Origin: Clostridium sp. Marseille-P299 | GTDB lineage: Bacteria; Bacillota; Clostridia; Lachnospirales; Lachnospiraceae | Length of the DNA: 64,000 nucleotides | Assembly (NCBI RefSeq): GCF_900078195.1 | Contig: NZ_FJVE01000005.1 | Coordinates: 77,001 to 141,000 of the forward strand | Direction of reading: 5' to 3' | In this document: one piece after another, positions 27,041 to 35,902 of the stretch | Position numbering within the stretch: the first letter of the stretch is position 1 | Layout of the letters: each line of letters opens with the position of its first letter | Position numbers and translations under genes: made by a program | The notes under the pieces: generated by a model | What the model was told of the DNA's origin: nothing | Databases searched by the model: none | Seen by the model: the letters and a program-made list of their open reading frames with translations, nothing else

Positions 27041-29263
27041 TTGGTTTTTCTAAGAAATATAAGTGATAATATTCGTCTACGGCTGCTTTGTCTCTTATGT
27101 TTAACGTTTCTGTTAATTCCTGTTTCTACGGTAAGTGCCCAAAACAAACCTTCTCAAAATAATTTATTAGATGAAATTATTATTATATTTAAATCTGATA
27201 TGAGTTTGACAGAGCAAAATCAAATTTTAGACATCTACCAAAATGATGTTACTGTTTTAGAGCAAATAGAAGACTATGCTCTATGCAAATTAAATAATAC
27301 TAAGGACACATCAAATATATTAAAGTCTCTTAATGAGAATCCGTGCATACTAGTTGCTGAATCAAACTCTGAGATTGAACTGCAAGGCATCACCAATGAT
27401 TCATACTCGGATTCACAGTGGCCTTTAAAAAACAATGGATATTATTATCATGTAAACAACTCTAATACAAGTATAATAAGCTCAACTCAAGACATTGATT
27501 TAAACATTCCTAAAGCTTGGTCTATTTATTCGTCAAAGAATATGAAAGAAAAAGAAGTTGTCATCGCCATTTTAGATACTGGCGTTGATATTAATCATCC
27601 TGATTTAGTTGGTCGTATCTGGATAAACCAGGGTGAGATTCCAGGTGACGGTATCGATAACGATAACAATGGTTACATTGATGATATGGTAGGATGGGAC
27701 TTTTATAATAATGACGACACCGTTTGTCATTATCAATATAACTCCTCTAAAAATATGGATTTAGCTTCACCAAAAGATAACGATGACCACGGTACACATA
27801 TCGCAGGTATCATAGCTGCTAATGCAAATAATAAAATCGGTATTGCAGGGGTTGCCTCCAATATCAATGTTAAAATTATGTCCCTTAAAATCCATGGAGG
27901 CGCAAACGGTAAAGGAACTGTTGCAAATGCAATCAAGGCCATCAAATATGCGACTATGATGGGGGCTGATATATGCAATATGAGCTGGGGTTCCACAAGC
28001 TATAGTGCTGCTTTAGAAACAGCAATGCAAGAATCTACAATGCTTTTTGTTACAGCTGCAGGAAATAGTGGAACAAATAATGACACCACTCCTTTATATC
28101 CAGCGAGTTATAATTTAGATAACCAAATTTCTGTTTCATTTATTGATGCAGACGGAGCATTATCTAAGGATTCTAATTATGGAAAACAAACAGTAGATAT
28201 TGCAGCACCAGGTACAAACATTATTAGTACAACGGTTGGAAGCTATGGTACAATGAGTGGCTCTTCTATGGCCGCACCTCATGTTAGTGCAATTGCCGCC
28301 ATGTTATATACTTATAGCGACAACCTCTATGCTTCCGATGTTAAAAACATAATTGTAAACAATATAAAATACATGGAAGGCTTAGAAAATTTCACAAAAA
28401 ACCCTGGAATTCCTAATGCCGCTGCCATTGTTGCATCAATGGAAGAATTGCAACCAGATAATACCTTGCCTGATTTGCAGCTTTCTACAAGATATGAGAA
28501 AGACCGTATTTTAATTGATATAAACGCAGATGACTTTGACGGTTCAGGAATTAGAACCATAAGGTATATTATTGGTGAACGCTCAACTGATTATTTTAAA
28601 CGTGGGACCATTGGACTTGGAATATCCGATAATATACTCTCTTTAGCAAAGGCCGGTACTTATACCTTTTATATAAGTGACTATGCTGGAAATGAAACAT
28701 CCCAAATTTATGAGGTACTTGATGATATGGAAGCTCCAACCATCAATTCAAGCTATAAAGTTTCGGGTGATTATTCATCTATTACGATTACCGCTTCAAT
28801 CACTGATTTAGGAAGTGGAGTCAAGACTGCAAAGTATTTAACAGGCGTTAAAACAATTGATGATTTTCGTTCCATTAATTCCGGAACAGCTATAAAGCTA
28901 GAAAATGATACCGGTGTTTTTGAAGTAACTACCCCAGGCAGATATACCATTTATGCTCAAGATTACCGAGGTAATAAAGTTATATCATACGTTAATGCAA
29001 AAATTATAAAGTCAACAGCTTTATCATTAAATCGTTTAAATAAAACCCTTGGTGTCGGAAAGTTCTTCCGATTATGGCCTTCATTAGGTCCAGATAATAG
29101 TACAGATCAAGTAACTTATGTAAGTTCAAATCCTTCCGTTGTTACCGTAAGTAAATGGGGATTACTAAAGGGAATCTCCCCTGGGAAGGCTACTATAACA
29201 GCTACAACCTCAAGCGGTATAAAGAGAACATGCGTCGTTACAGTAAAGTATCCTAAGGAATAA
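27041..29263 (+). CDS. secreted subtilisin-family (S8) protease with C-terminal Ig-like domains
   Basis: 740 residues from a TTG with GGGAGG 9 bases upstream; there is no ATG alternative that keeps the signal peptide. The signal peptide is about 1-33 (basic start, LLCLLCLTFLLIP core, cut after VSA). A propeptide of about 80 residues precedes the S8 domain: D179 in AILDTGVD, H250 in DDHGTHIAG, oxyanion N342 in AAGNSG and S409 in SGSSMAAPH. Two related repeats (about 480-560 and 570-655, each ending in YxxYxxDYxGN) and a Big_2-like domain (about 660-738, PSVVTVSKWGLLKGISPGKA) follow. No cell-wall anchor, so released or noncovalently bound. Confidence 0.9.
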   Translation: MVFLRNISDNIRLRLLCLLCLTFLLIPVSTVSAQNKPSQNNLLDEIIIIFKSDMSLTEQNQILDIYQNDVTVLEQIEDYALCKLNNTKDTSNILKSLNENPCILVAESNSEIELQGITNDSYSDSQWPLKNNGYYYHVNNSNTSIISSTQDIDLNIPKAWSIYSSKNMKEKEVVIAILDTGVDINHPDLVGRIWINQGEIPGDGIDNDNNGYIDDMVGWDFYNNDDTVCHYQYNSSKNMDLASPKDNDDHGTHIAGIIAANANNKIGIAGVASNINVKIMSLKIHGGANGKGTVANAIKAIKYATMMGADICNMSWGSTSYSAALETAMQESTMLFVTAAGNSGTNNDTTPLYPASYNLDNQISVSFIDADGALSKDSNYGKQTVDIAAPGTNIISTTVGSYGTMSGSSMAAPHVSAIAAMLYTYSDNLYASDVKNIIVNNIKYMEGLENFTKNPGIPNAAAIVASMEELQPDNTLPDLQLSTRYEKDRILIDINADDFDGSGIRTIRYIIGERSTDYFKRGTIGLGISDNILSLAKAGTYTFYISDYAGNETSQIYEVLDDMEAPTINSSYKVSGDYSSITITASITDLGSGVKTAKYLTGVKTIDDFRSINSGTAIKLENDTGVFEVTTPGRYTIYAQDYRGNKVISYVNAKIIKSTALSLNRLNKTLGVGKFFRLWPSLGPDNSTDQVTYVSSNPSVVTVSKWGLLKGISPGKATITATTSSGIKRTCVVTVKYPKE

Positions 29264-29400
29264 TTTCCTTATGGTCTTATACTATTAATTATGATTTCGT
29301 GTTATTAGCTAAGGTTTTATGTTATTAATTATGTTTTTGCACAATAAAAGACTAGGTATGCATTAAATCATAAGACAAAGAACAAATTTTTATAATAAAC

Positions 29401-29454
29401 AAAAGGGTCTGCTACAAAATAGAATTTTACTTCCATTTTGCGGCAGACCCTTTT
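29401..29454. terminator. bidirectional long-stem terminator
   Basis: Arms AAAAGGGTCTGC (29401-29412) and GCAGACCCTTTT (29443-29454) with CAAAATAGAATT in between. It serves the S8 protease (plus) and pepF (minus). Related hairpins occur at 34082-34132 and 59167-59213. Confidence 0.85.
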
Positions 29455-29472
29455 ATTAGTTTCTAATAGTTA

Positions 29473-31269
29473 TTACGCTAATAATTCTTCCATTTCATCG
29501 ATTAATTTTCCGAACACTTCAAGTGCTTCCTTAATTGGTGTCGCTGTTGACATATCAACACCTGCAATTTTTAACAATGAAATTGGATCATAAGAGGAAC
29601 CGCTGCTTAAGAATTTAAGATAATCTTTTACCGCTGGTTCACCCTCTGTTAAGATACGATTTGATAATGCAATAGCAGCTGAATATCCTGTAGCATATTG
29701 ATATACATAATAGTTGTAATAAAAATGAGGAATTCTTGCCCATTCTACGTCAATTTCATGATCAACTACGATATCTTCTCCAAAATATTTTACATTTAAG
29801 TCATGATAAGCATCGCATAAAACATCTGCTGTTAAACTTACCCCTTGTTCAACCATACGATTGATAAGTAACTCAAACTCTGCAAACATTGTCTGTCTAA
29901 ATAATGTACCTCTAAACTTCTCTAAGAAATGATTGATTAAATAAGCTCTTTGCATTTTATCTGTTGTGTTCTTTAATAAATATTGCATTAATAAAGATTC
30001 ATTGCATGTAGATGCAACTTCAGCAACAAATATTTTATAATCAGAATATATGGTAGGTTGTGTTGCATTTGATAGGTAAGAATGTAGGGCATGACCCATC
30101 TCATGAGCAAGTGTAAACTCGCTATCTAATGTATCTGCATAGTTCATTAATACATATGGATGCACTTTTGCACCTGCTGAATAAGCACCACTTCGTTTTC
30201 CTTCATTTTCATAAATATCAACCCAACGATTATTAAAACCATTCTTTAAGATTTCTAAATACTCCTTACCTAATGGTTCTAACGCCTTGATAATTGTGTC
30301 TTTTGCTTCCTCATAAGGAATCTCAACATCCATATTAGGTACTACTGGTGCATAAAGGTCATACATATGCAACTCATCTAAGTTCATTAATTTTTTGCGA
30401 AGCTTTACATAGCGATGCATATAAGACATATTGTCATTTACAGCGTCAACTAAATTATAATAAACGTCAACTGGAACTTCTGTTTCATCCAAAGCTGCAT
30501 GTAAAGAAGATTCATATTTTCTTGCATTTGCAAAGAACTGAAGCTGTTTTACTTGTGCATTTAAAATAGCTGCTGTTGTATTCTTATACTGTCCATAAAC
30601 AGAATATAATGCCTGAAATGCCTCTTTACGAACTTCTCTATTAGAACTTTCCATAAACGGTATATAATTACCATGTGTTAGACGCACTTTCTTACCATCT
30701 TTATCTGTTATTTCTGGGAATACTAAGTCCGCATTGTTAAATACTCCAAAAATATCAGCAGCGGAGTTCGCTACTTCACCAACTTCTGCAAGTATCTTTT
30801 CTTCTTTCTCTGATAAAGTATGTTCCATCTTTCTACGTTTTCTTAAAATATCAAGTTCATAAAGACGTAATTCTTCATTTTCCTTAAAGAATGATTGTAA
30901 TGTATCTTCCGGTATTTCAATAATTTCAGGACCTTCAAAGGACGCTGCCCCTGAGATTTCAACATACAAGGACATAACGGATCCATACATTGATTGATAA
31001 GTTGAGTTCTTTGTATCCTCATCCTTTTTTCTTGCTGCATAATTCAATAAATTATCTAATTCAAGTGATACTTCATCGCTTAAACGGTAGTAATCTAATA
31101 ATGTATTTGCTGAACTACCTAATTTACCTTTAAATTCTTGCAATTCTTTTGGAAATCTTTTTGCTGCATTATACGCCTCATAAAATGCTTCATCACTTAT
31201 AAATAAATCCTTTAAGTTCCAAGTAAATTGTTCTTCTACCTCAGAACGTTTTTTTAATTCTTTTGCCAT
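29473..31269 (-). CDS. pepF: oligoendopeptidase F (M3 family)
   Basis: 598 residues, normal length. HEMGH in TLAHEMGHALHSYLS supplies the zinc ligands and catalytic Glu, and AEVASTCNESLL contains the third ligand Glu. Cytoplasmic zinc metallopeptidase cutting peptides of about 7-17 residues. AGGAAAGGAA precedes the ATG. It is the last gene of a same-strand run (Gx protein, LacI, HD-GYP, pepF) with gaps of 15-51 bp. Confidence 0.95.
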   Translation of the reverse strand: MAKELKKRSEVEEQFTWNLKDLFISDEAFYEAYNAAKRFPKELQEFKGKLGSSANTLLDYYRLSDEVSLELDNLLNYAARKKDEDTKNSTYQSMYGSVMSLYVEISGAASFEGPEIIEIPEDTLQSFFKENEELRLYELDILRKRRKMEHTLSEKEEKILAEVGEVANSAADIFGVFNNADLVFPEITDKDGKKVRLTHGNYIPFMESSNREVRKEAFQALYSVYGQYKNTTAAILNAQVKQLQFFANARKYESSLHAALDETEVPVDVYYNLVDAVNDNMSYMHRYVKLRKKLMNLDELHMYDLYAPVVPNMDVEIPYEEAKDTIIKALEPLGKEYLEILKNGFNNRWVDIYENEGKRSGAYSAGAKVHPYVLMNYADTLDSEFTLAHEMGHALHSYLSNATQPTIYSDYKIFVAEVASTCNESLLMQYLLKNTTDKMQRAYLINHFLEKFRGTLFRQTMFAEFELLINRMVEQGVSLTADVLCDAYHDLNVKYFGEDIVVDHEIDVEWARIPHFYYNYYVYQYATGYSAAIALSNRILTEGEPAVKDYLKFLSSGSSYDPISLLKIAGVDMSTATPIKEALEVFGKLIDEMEELLA

Positions 31270-31320
31270 ATTCTTACCATTCCTTTCCTTAATCGTAGTC
31301 TAATATATATGATATCTATA

Positions 31321-32409
31321 CTACTCGTCTTTTTTATGTAGTTTTCTCTTTATTTCTAATTCAGATTCAATAATCGTAATATTTAATTCTTTCATCAGAT
31401 CAATCTCATATGGTGTAACCTTATTGCCGTTTTCATCCGTAATAATACGAACAATTGGACGCAGTGGTACGTTTTGATTTTGATCCTTAATGATTGCAAG
31501 CATTCGATTCGATAATAAAACCAGTGACCCATTAGGGTAGATTGCAATTTGCCTAATGAATAATTGCACTAATTCAGGTGCAAAAAAGGTTCCTGATTTT
31601 TCGATTAGATAATCGACCGCTTTATTGGTCGGCCATCTTTCTCGATAACATCGATCCGTTGTTAAGGCATCATACACATCTGCAATAGCAACGATTTTAG
31701 AAAACTCATGCAATTGATTTTCCTTTAATCCAAAAGGATAACCTGAACCATCTAGCCTTTCATGATGTGTAATTGCTATCTTTCGTGATATTTCAGGAAG
31801 TGCAGCCCCACGCTGGAGTATTTGATATCCTGCCTCCACATGTTGCTTCACATATTCATATTCATCATCTGTTAATTTCTCTTTTTTATATAAAATTTTT
31901 GCATCCAATGCAACTTTACCAATGTCATGCAATAAAGTTCCAATGGCTAATTGTTGCATTGCAGCTCTACTATAGTTTAGCGCTCTTCCTATCAACAAGG
32001 AATATACACAAACACTTACCGAATGATAATATGTATACTCATCGCTTGCTCCGATATCATTCAAACTCACTTGTACATCCTTATTTCGAATTACCTCTAC
32101 TATAATATCATCAACACTATCCGATAAGCTTGATAAACTCATTGATTTTTTTTCTAAACAACTTTCAATGGTGTTCCTAAGAACTAATTTACAAGTTGTT
32201 CTTGTTTGTTCTGTTATTGCATCTGGAATTTCTATTCCCTTGCTCTGTTCATCTTCTACATATACGTAACGTATTCCCATACGCTCTAGATTCGGTATAA
32301 ATCTACTTATACCTCGGCTACCGGCCTTTAAAACAAGTGCATCCCTTTGATATACAGAGCGCGCTAGAACCATGTCAGGTTTCAACATCTCAATGGATAC
32401 CAATCTCAT
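31321..32409 (-). CDS. HD-GYP domain protein, probable cyclic di-GMP phosphodiesterase
   Basis: 362 residues. A short N-terminal domain (1-110) is followed by an HD-GYP domain: LLHDIGKVALDAK (metal-binding HD), then ITHHERLDGSGYPFGLKENQ and VAIADVYDALTTDRCYR, all motifs intact. A C-terminal region of about 70 residues (RPIVRIITDENGNKVTP) is common in clostridial members. No membrane segment or receiver, so its input signal is unknown. AAGAGAGG before the ATG; 15 bp after the LacI gene. Confidence 0.9.
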   Translation of the reverse strand: MRLVSIEMLKPDMVLARSVYQRDALVLKAGSRGISRFIPNLERMGIRYVYVEDEQSKGIEIPDAITEQTRTTCKLVLRNTIESCLEKKSMSLSSLSDSVDDIIVEVIRNKDVQVSLNDIGASDEYTYYHSVSVCVYSLLIGRALNYSRAAMQQLAIGTLLHDIGKVALDAKILYKKEKLTDDEYEYVKQHVEAGYQILQRGAALPEISRKIAITHHERLDGSGYPFGLKENQLHEFSKIVAIADVYDALTTDRCYRERWPTNKAVDYLIEKSGTFFAPELVQLFIRQIAIYPNGSLVLLSNRMLAIIKDQNQNVPLRPIVRIITDENGNKVTPYEIDLMKELNITIIESELEIKRKLHKKDE

Positions 32410-32424
32410 CCGTTTACCTCTCTT

Positions 32425-33435
32425 TTAATTCAAATCTTTTATAGACTCTCCCTCATATAGTTCGACATCCATAGTGACATGTTCAATCATTGTTGCCATT
32501 GGATTTTCCATTAAATTTATTAATTTTATTGCTGCCAATTCTCCAATTTTATCTGTATCTTGCTTGATTGTAGTTAACTTAGGTTCTAATGCCTGAGAAA
32601 TTGAAATACCATCATAGCCTGCTACAGAGATATCTTTTGGCATACTTAACCCACGACGTTTGATTGCTTTTATAACTCCTAATGCCGCATAATCATCAGG
32701 AGCTATAATGCAAGTTGGTCGATCGCTTAAATCTAATAGTTCGTTTGTAAGTTCCTCTGCTAGCTTATCACTACGATACTCACTTTGCTTATAATAATAT
32801 TCAGGTATTGAAATATTATGTTCCATTAAAACTTGATTAAAGGAAGCTAAGCGATTATGCGTAACCGTTGATTTTGTTCCATGAATATAAGCAATCTTTT
32901 TATGACCTTTTGATATAATATACTCTGTTAACTTCCTCATTCCCTTAGCATTATCCGATAAAATACTAATTGCATTGCTAAAGGAATGATCAATTGTAAC
33001 AACAGAGAAATCACTGTTTATTACTTCAATCACTTCTGGGTTTGTAAAATCCGCACATACAATGCAAACTCCATCAAAATCTCTATATTTGCAATGCTCC
33101 AAAAATGTCATTTTACGATTCCCAATATTATTCTCGATAAAAGTAATGTCATAACCTCTTTTGCTAGCTTCCTCTCGAAACGATGCTAGTATATACGCGA
33201 AATACTCATTTTTTAACCCATAAGATGCTAAGGTGTCAAATAAAACACCTATATTATAAGACTTTTTAAGCTTTAGTTGTCTAGCATATGCATTCGGCAC
33301 ATAACCTAATTCTTCTGCAACTCTTAATACTTCTTTTTTTGTTTCTTCTCCTATTTCACGATATCCGTTTAATACCTTACTAACCGTTGAAACAGATACA
33401 CCACACTTTAATGAAATATCTCTTATCGTAACCAT
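32425..33435 (-). CDS. LacI-family transcriptional regulator
   Basis: 336 residues: N-terminal HTH (TIRDISLKCGVSVSTVSKVL), hinge with NAYARQLKLKK, and a periplasmic-binding-like ligand domain (DRPTCIIAPDDYAALGVIKA, DISVAGYDGI, LTTIKQD). The ligand is usually a sugar. No sugar gene is adjacent, so the target is not evident. It lies 21 bp after the Gx-type membrane protein and may be co-transcribed with it. Confidence 0.92.
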   Translation of the reverse strand: MVTIRDISLKCGVSVSTVSKVLNGYREIGEETKKEVLRVAEELGYVPNAYARQLKLKKSYNIGVLFDTLASYGLKNEYFAYILASFREEASKRGYDITFIENNIGNRKMTFLEHCKYRDFDGVCIVCADFTNPEVIEVINSDFSVVTIDHSFSNAISILSDNAKGMRKLTEYIISKGHKKIAYIHGTKSTVTHNRLASFNQVLMEHNISIPEYYYKQSEYRSDKLAEELTNELLDLSDRPTCIIAPDDYAALGVIKAIKRRGLSMPKDISVAGYDGISISQALEPKLTTIKQDTDKIGELAAIKLINLMENPMATMIEHVTMDVELYEGESIKDLN

Positions 33436-33456
33436 CGTTTTCTCTCCGTAAACTCA

Positions 33457-33963
33457 TCAATCCATTTTAACTGCCCTTTTTATCTGTTTATATACTAATC
33501 CACCTAAAATCCCAATTAGTATTCCAGTAATGATTCCACCCACCATTAAAAATGGAAAGTAATACATCATCCCTCTGCCAAGTACATACATTGCCACCAT
33601 AACTTGTCCCATATTATGGGCAACACCTCCAGAAACGCTGACCCCAACAATGCTAAATGCCTTACTCTTCTTTAGAACAACCATAACAATATAACTAAGT
33701 ATCGCCCCTGCTAAACTATACCAAAGACTATACAAATTACCGAATGTAAAGCTTACTAGCACGACACGTATTACGGATAAAACCAATGCTGACTTTGCAT
33801 CCAATAGATAAAGTGCTAGTAATACTACTAAATTAGCAAGCCCTAACTTTATTCCTGGTACTACAAAATGAAAGGAGATGACACTTTCAACATAACTTAA
33901 GATAAATGCTAAGGCGATCAACATTCCAAAAATAGCTACTTTTTTTGTTTGATTTTTTTGCAT
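33457..33963 (-). CDS. Gx transporter / heptaprenyl diphosphate synthase component I-like membrane protein
   Basis: 168 residues from ATG 33961-33963 (MQKNQTKKVA), with GGAAAGG upstream; a start 15 codons earlier has no site. Five or six hydrophobic segments, with GIKLGLANLVVL, FGNLYSLWYSLAGA and GGVAHNMGQV, which are typical of the Hpre_diP_synt_I/Gx family. These are ECF-S-like membrane proteins often found next to electron-transport or FMN-transfer genes, which are absent here. Function is not settled. Confidence 0.8.
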   Translation of the reverse strand: MQKNQTKKVAIFGMLIALAFILSYVESVISFHFVVPGIKLGLANLVVLLALYLLDAKSALVLSVIRVVLVSFTFGNLYSLWYSLAGAILSYIVMVVLKKSKAFSIVGVSVSGGVAHNMGQVMVAMYVLGRGMMYYFPFLMVGGIITGILIGILGGLVYKQIKRAVKMD

Positions 33964-34081
33964 GAAACACAAGCCTTTCCAAATTCTATTGTAGGAACCA
34001 TTTAACATACGAAATGCGAATGTTTACTAGATTATATAACAATATTCCCCGTTTCACAATAGTTTACTAAGAAATGAAAGA

Positions 34082-34132
34082 ACTGTCGCAAAATAGAATT
34101 CGTACATATCTAAAACTCTACCTTGCGACAGT
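34082..34132 (-). terminator. terminator of the MacB-like ABC operon
   Basis: ACTGTCGCAA (34082-34091) pairs with TTGCGACAGT (34123-34132) around a long loop containing AATAGAATT. It lies 18 bp after the stop of the permease gene and resembles the hairpin at 29401. Confidence 0.8.
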
Positions 34133-34149
34133 CCCTTTTAAAGAGATTT

Positions 34150-35481
34150 TTAATTTTCAGTTTTCATCGCTTCAATTGCACTTATTTTTGTTGCACGTCT
34201 AGCTGGAAAATAACCAGAAATTACGCCAACGAGAATTGAGAAAAGTGCCGCTACAAATGGAAGCCATATTGGTATTTGAGAGAATTGTGCACCTGAATTA
34301 TCACCGTACATTCCACCATTTCCCACTAAACTTCCTAGTAAGCTTCCTCCATATTTATTTATAAAGTAAGACGCTAAGTAGCTAAAGCCAATTCCGATAA
34401 TACCACCAATTAATCCAATGATACCTGCTTCAAATAAAAACAACTTTTTAACATCTTTCACAAGACAACCAAGCACCTTCATGATACCTATTTCCTTGGT
34501 TCTTTCGTAAATAGACATAACCATAGTATTTGCTATATTAATTGCAGAAACTAACATGGCAATACCACCTATGGCACCTAATACCATTTGAAGCATATCT
34601 GCTGTTTCAAGATACCCTTCTAGATATTGCATGTCACTTGTTGTTTTATATCCCATTGCTTCAATTTCATCTTGTACCTGAGTAACATTCTTCATACTAT
34701 CTACGTTAATTTGTATTGTTTGGTAGTTTTCCAAAGAAGCCATTGCTTTCTTTCGGTCTTCTATCTTTAATGTAGATGCGTATTTTTTATAAATACTCTT
34801 GTAGTATTCGATATCCATATAAATATTGTAATTATATTGCCAGTTTGTACTTTCTTGTAAAAGTCCATACTTATCCACCTTTACATTAAGTGGCTTTTTC
34901 TTATCATTGACTTGATAGTCCTGGAAACTAAATGTCAACTTATCTTTTCCAAGCTCAACCGTCTTTGTCTTACGTGTTCTTCCTGAATAATATGAAAACT
35001 CGTATAATGATTGTGAACCAAATATAATTACATTATTCTCCTCTGGTGTAATCATTGTCCCTTCTGAAATCTCTGGCATTCCAAAGTCTTTAAAAGTGCT
35101 TGAATCCATTGCAATAATATTTCCCCAAGAATAATATTTACCACTCATAAATTGGACTCCTGCTTGGTAAATTGGCGAAACACTCTTAACATGTTTTATA
35201 CCTTTTATCTGCTCAACTACACTATCATCTAATTTCTGCTCCTTAGATGCCCAATTTCCGTCTTCTGTTTCATAGTATTGATTTTTAGAAATGGTAATTA
35301 TTGTCATACTTCCATTTTGAATAATTGCATCATTGAAGCTCTTATTCACACCAATACCAATAGAAACCATTACTACGATAGAAATCGTACCAATCACCAT
35401 ACCAATGACCGTTAGTGAAGTTCTAGCTTTTCTACGACCGAGATTTCTAAGACCCATTTTAATTAAGTCACTAATCCTCAT
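34150..35481 (-). CDS. MacB/FtsX-type ABC transporter permease
   Basis: 443 residues from ATG 35479-35481 (MRISDLIKMG), with AAAGGA 10 bases upstream. N-terminal membrane helix (about 20-42) with KARTSLTVIGMVIGTISIVV, a large extracytoplasmic MacB core domain (about 45-285), then three C-terminal helices with YERTKEIGIMKVLGC and the ending GYFPARRATKISAIEAM, all hallmarks of the family. It overlaps the small upstream gene by 11 bp. Partner ATPase at 38384. Confidence 0.93.
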   Translation of the reverse strand: MRISDLIKMGLRNLGRRKARTSLTVIGMVIGTISIVVMVSIGIGVNKSFNDAIIQNGSMTIITISKNQYYETEDGNWASKEQKLDDSVVEQIKGIKHVKSVSPIYQAGVQFMSGKYYSWGNIIAMDSSTFKDFGMPEISEGTMITPEENNVIIFGSQSLYEFSYYSGRTRKTKTVELGKDKLTFSFQDYQVNDKKKPLNVKVDKYGLLQESTNWQYNYNIYMDIEYYKSIYKKYASTLKIEDRKKAMASLENYQTIQINVDSMKNVTQVQDEIEAMGYKTTSDMQYLEGYLETADMLQMVLGAIGGIAMLVSAINIANTMVMSIYERTKEIGIMKVLGCLVKDVKKLFLFEAGIIGLIGGIIGIGFSYLASYFINKYGGSLLGSLVGNGGMYGDNSGAQFSQIPIWLPFVAALFSILVGVISGYFPARRATKISAIEAMKTEN

Positions 35482-35767
35482 ATAAATCAAATCCTTTTTT
35501 GATTCTCTTCTTAGCCAATAAGATACCTAACACAATACTAACGATTAAAGTTGCCCCTGTAATACCTCCGACAAATCCCCAAGAGCTTAGTACGGAACCT
35601 CCGTTATCAGAAGGCATCCCTTCTCCCATATCTCCGGCATCAATTCCAGATCCACCGCCCATCATTACACTGGTACTATCGGCGCTAACTGCCACATTAT
35701 TTATTACATTAAACCCACTATTAAGTATTACTGTTGTGTCAAACGCTTCATTCATTATAATCTGCAT
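35471..35767 (-). CDS. small single-span membrane protein of the ABC operon
   Basis: 98 residues from ATG 35765-35767 (MQIIMNEAFD), with AGAGG 5 bases upstream. A Ser/Gly/Asp/Met-rich region (about 30-60, VMMGGGSGIDAGDMGEGMPS) precedes one membrane helix (about 62-85) and a basic end (KKRIKKGFDLYED). Without a signal peptide the likely topology is N-out/C-in. It lies between the CARDB-type exported protein and the permease and is translationally linked to the permease. No family recognised; probably an accessory part of this transporter. Confidence 0.6.
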   Translation of the reverse strand: MQIIMNEAFDTTVILNSGFNVINNVAVSADSTSVMMGGGSGIDAGDMGEGMPSDNGGSVLSSWGFVGGITGATLIVSIVLGILLAKKRIKKGFDLYED

Positions 35768-35902
35768 AATAACCTCTTTCTGCAGTATTTGATCTACTAC
35801 CCTAGCAATCAAATACTGCTAATTATGAAATTCAAAACCTCTTTTCAACCACATATTTTAAACTTCTTTTAAGAAAAAATATTTAATTTAAGGTCCTATC
35901 AT

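Noticed and set aside
31773..32105. 110-codon open frame antisense to the HD-GYP gene
   Set aside because: It lies opposite a well-supported gene with intact motifs and has no ribosome site.
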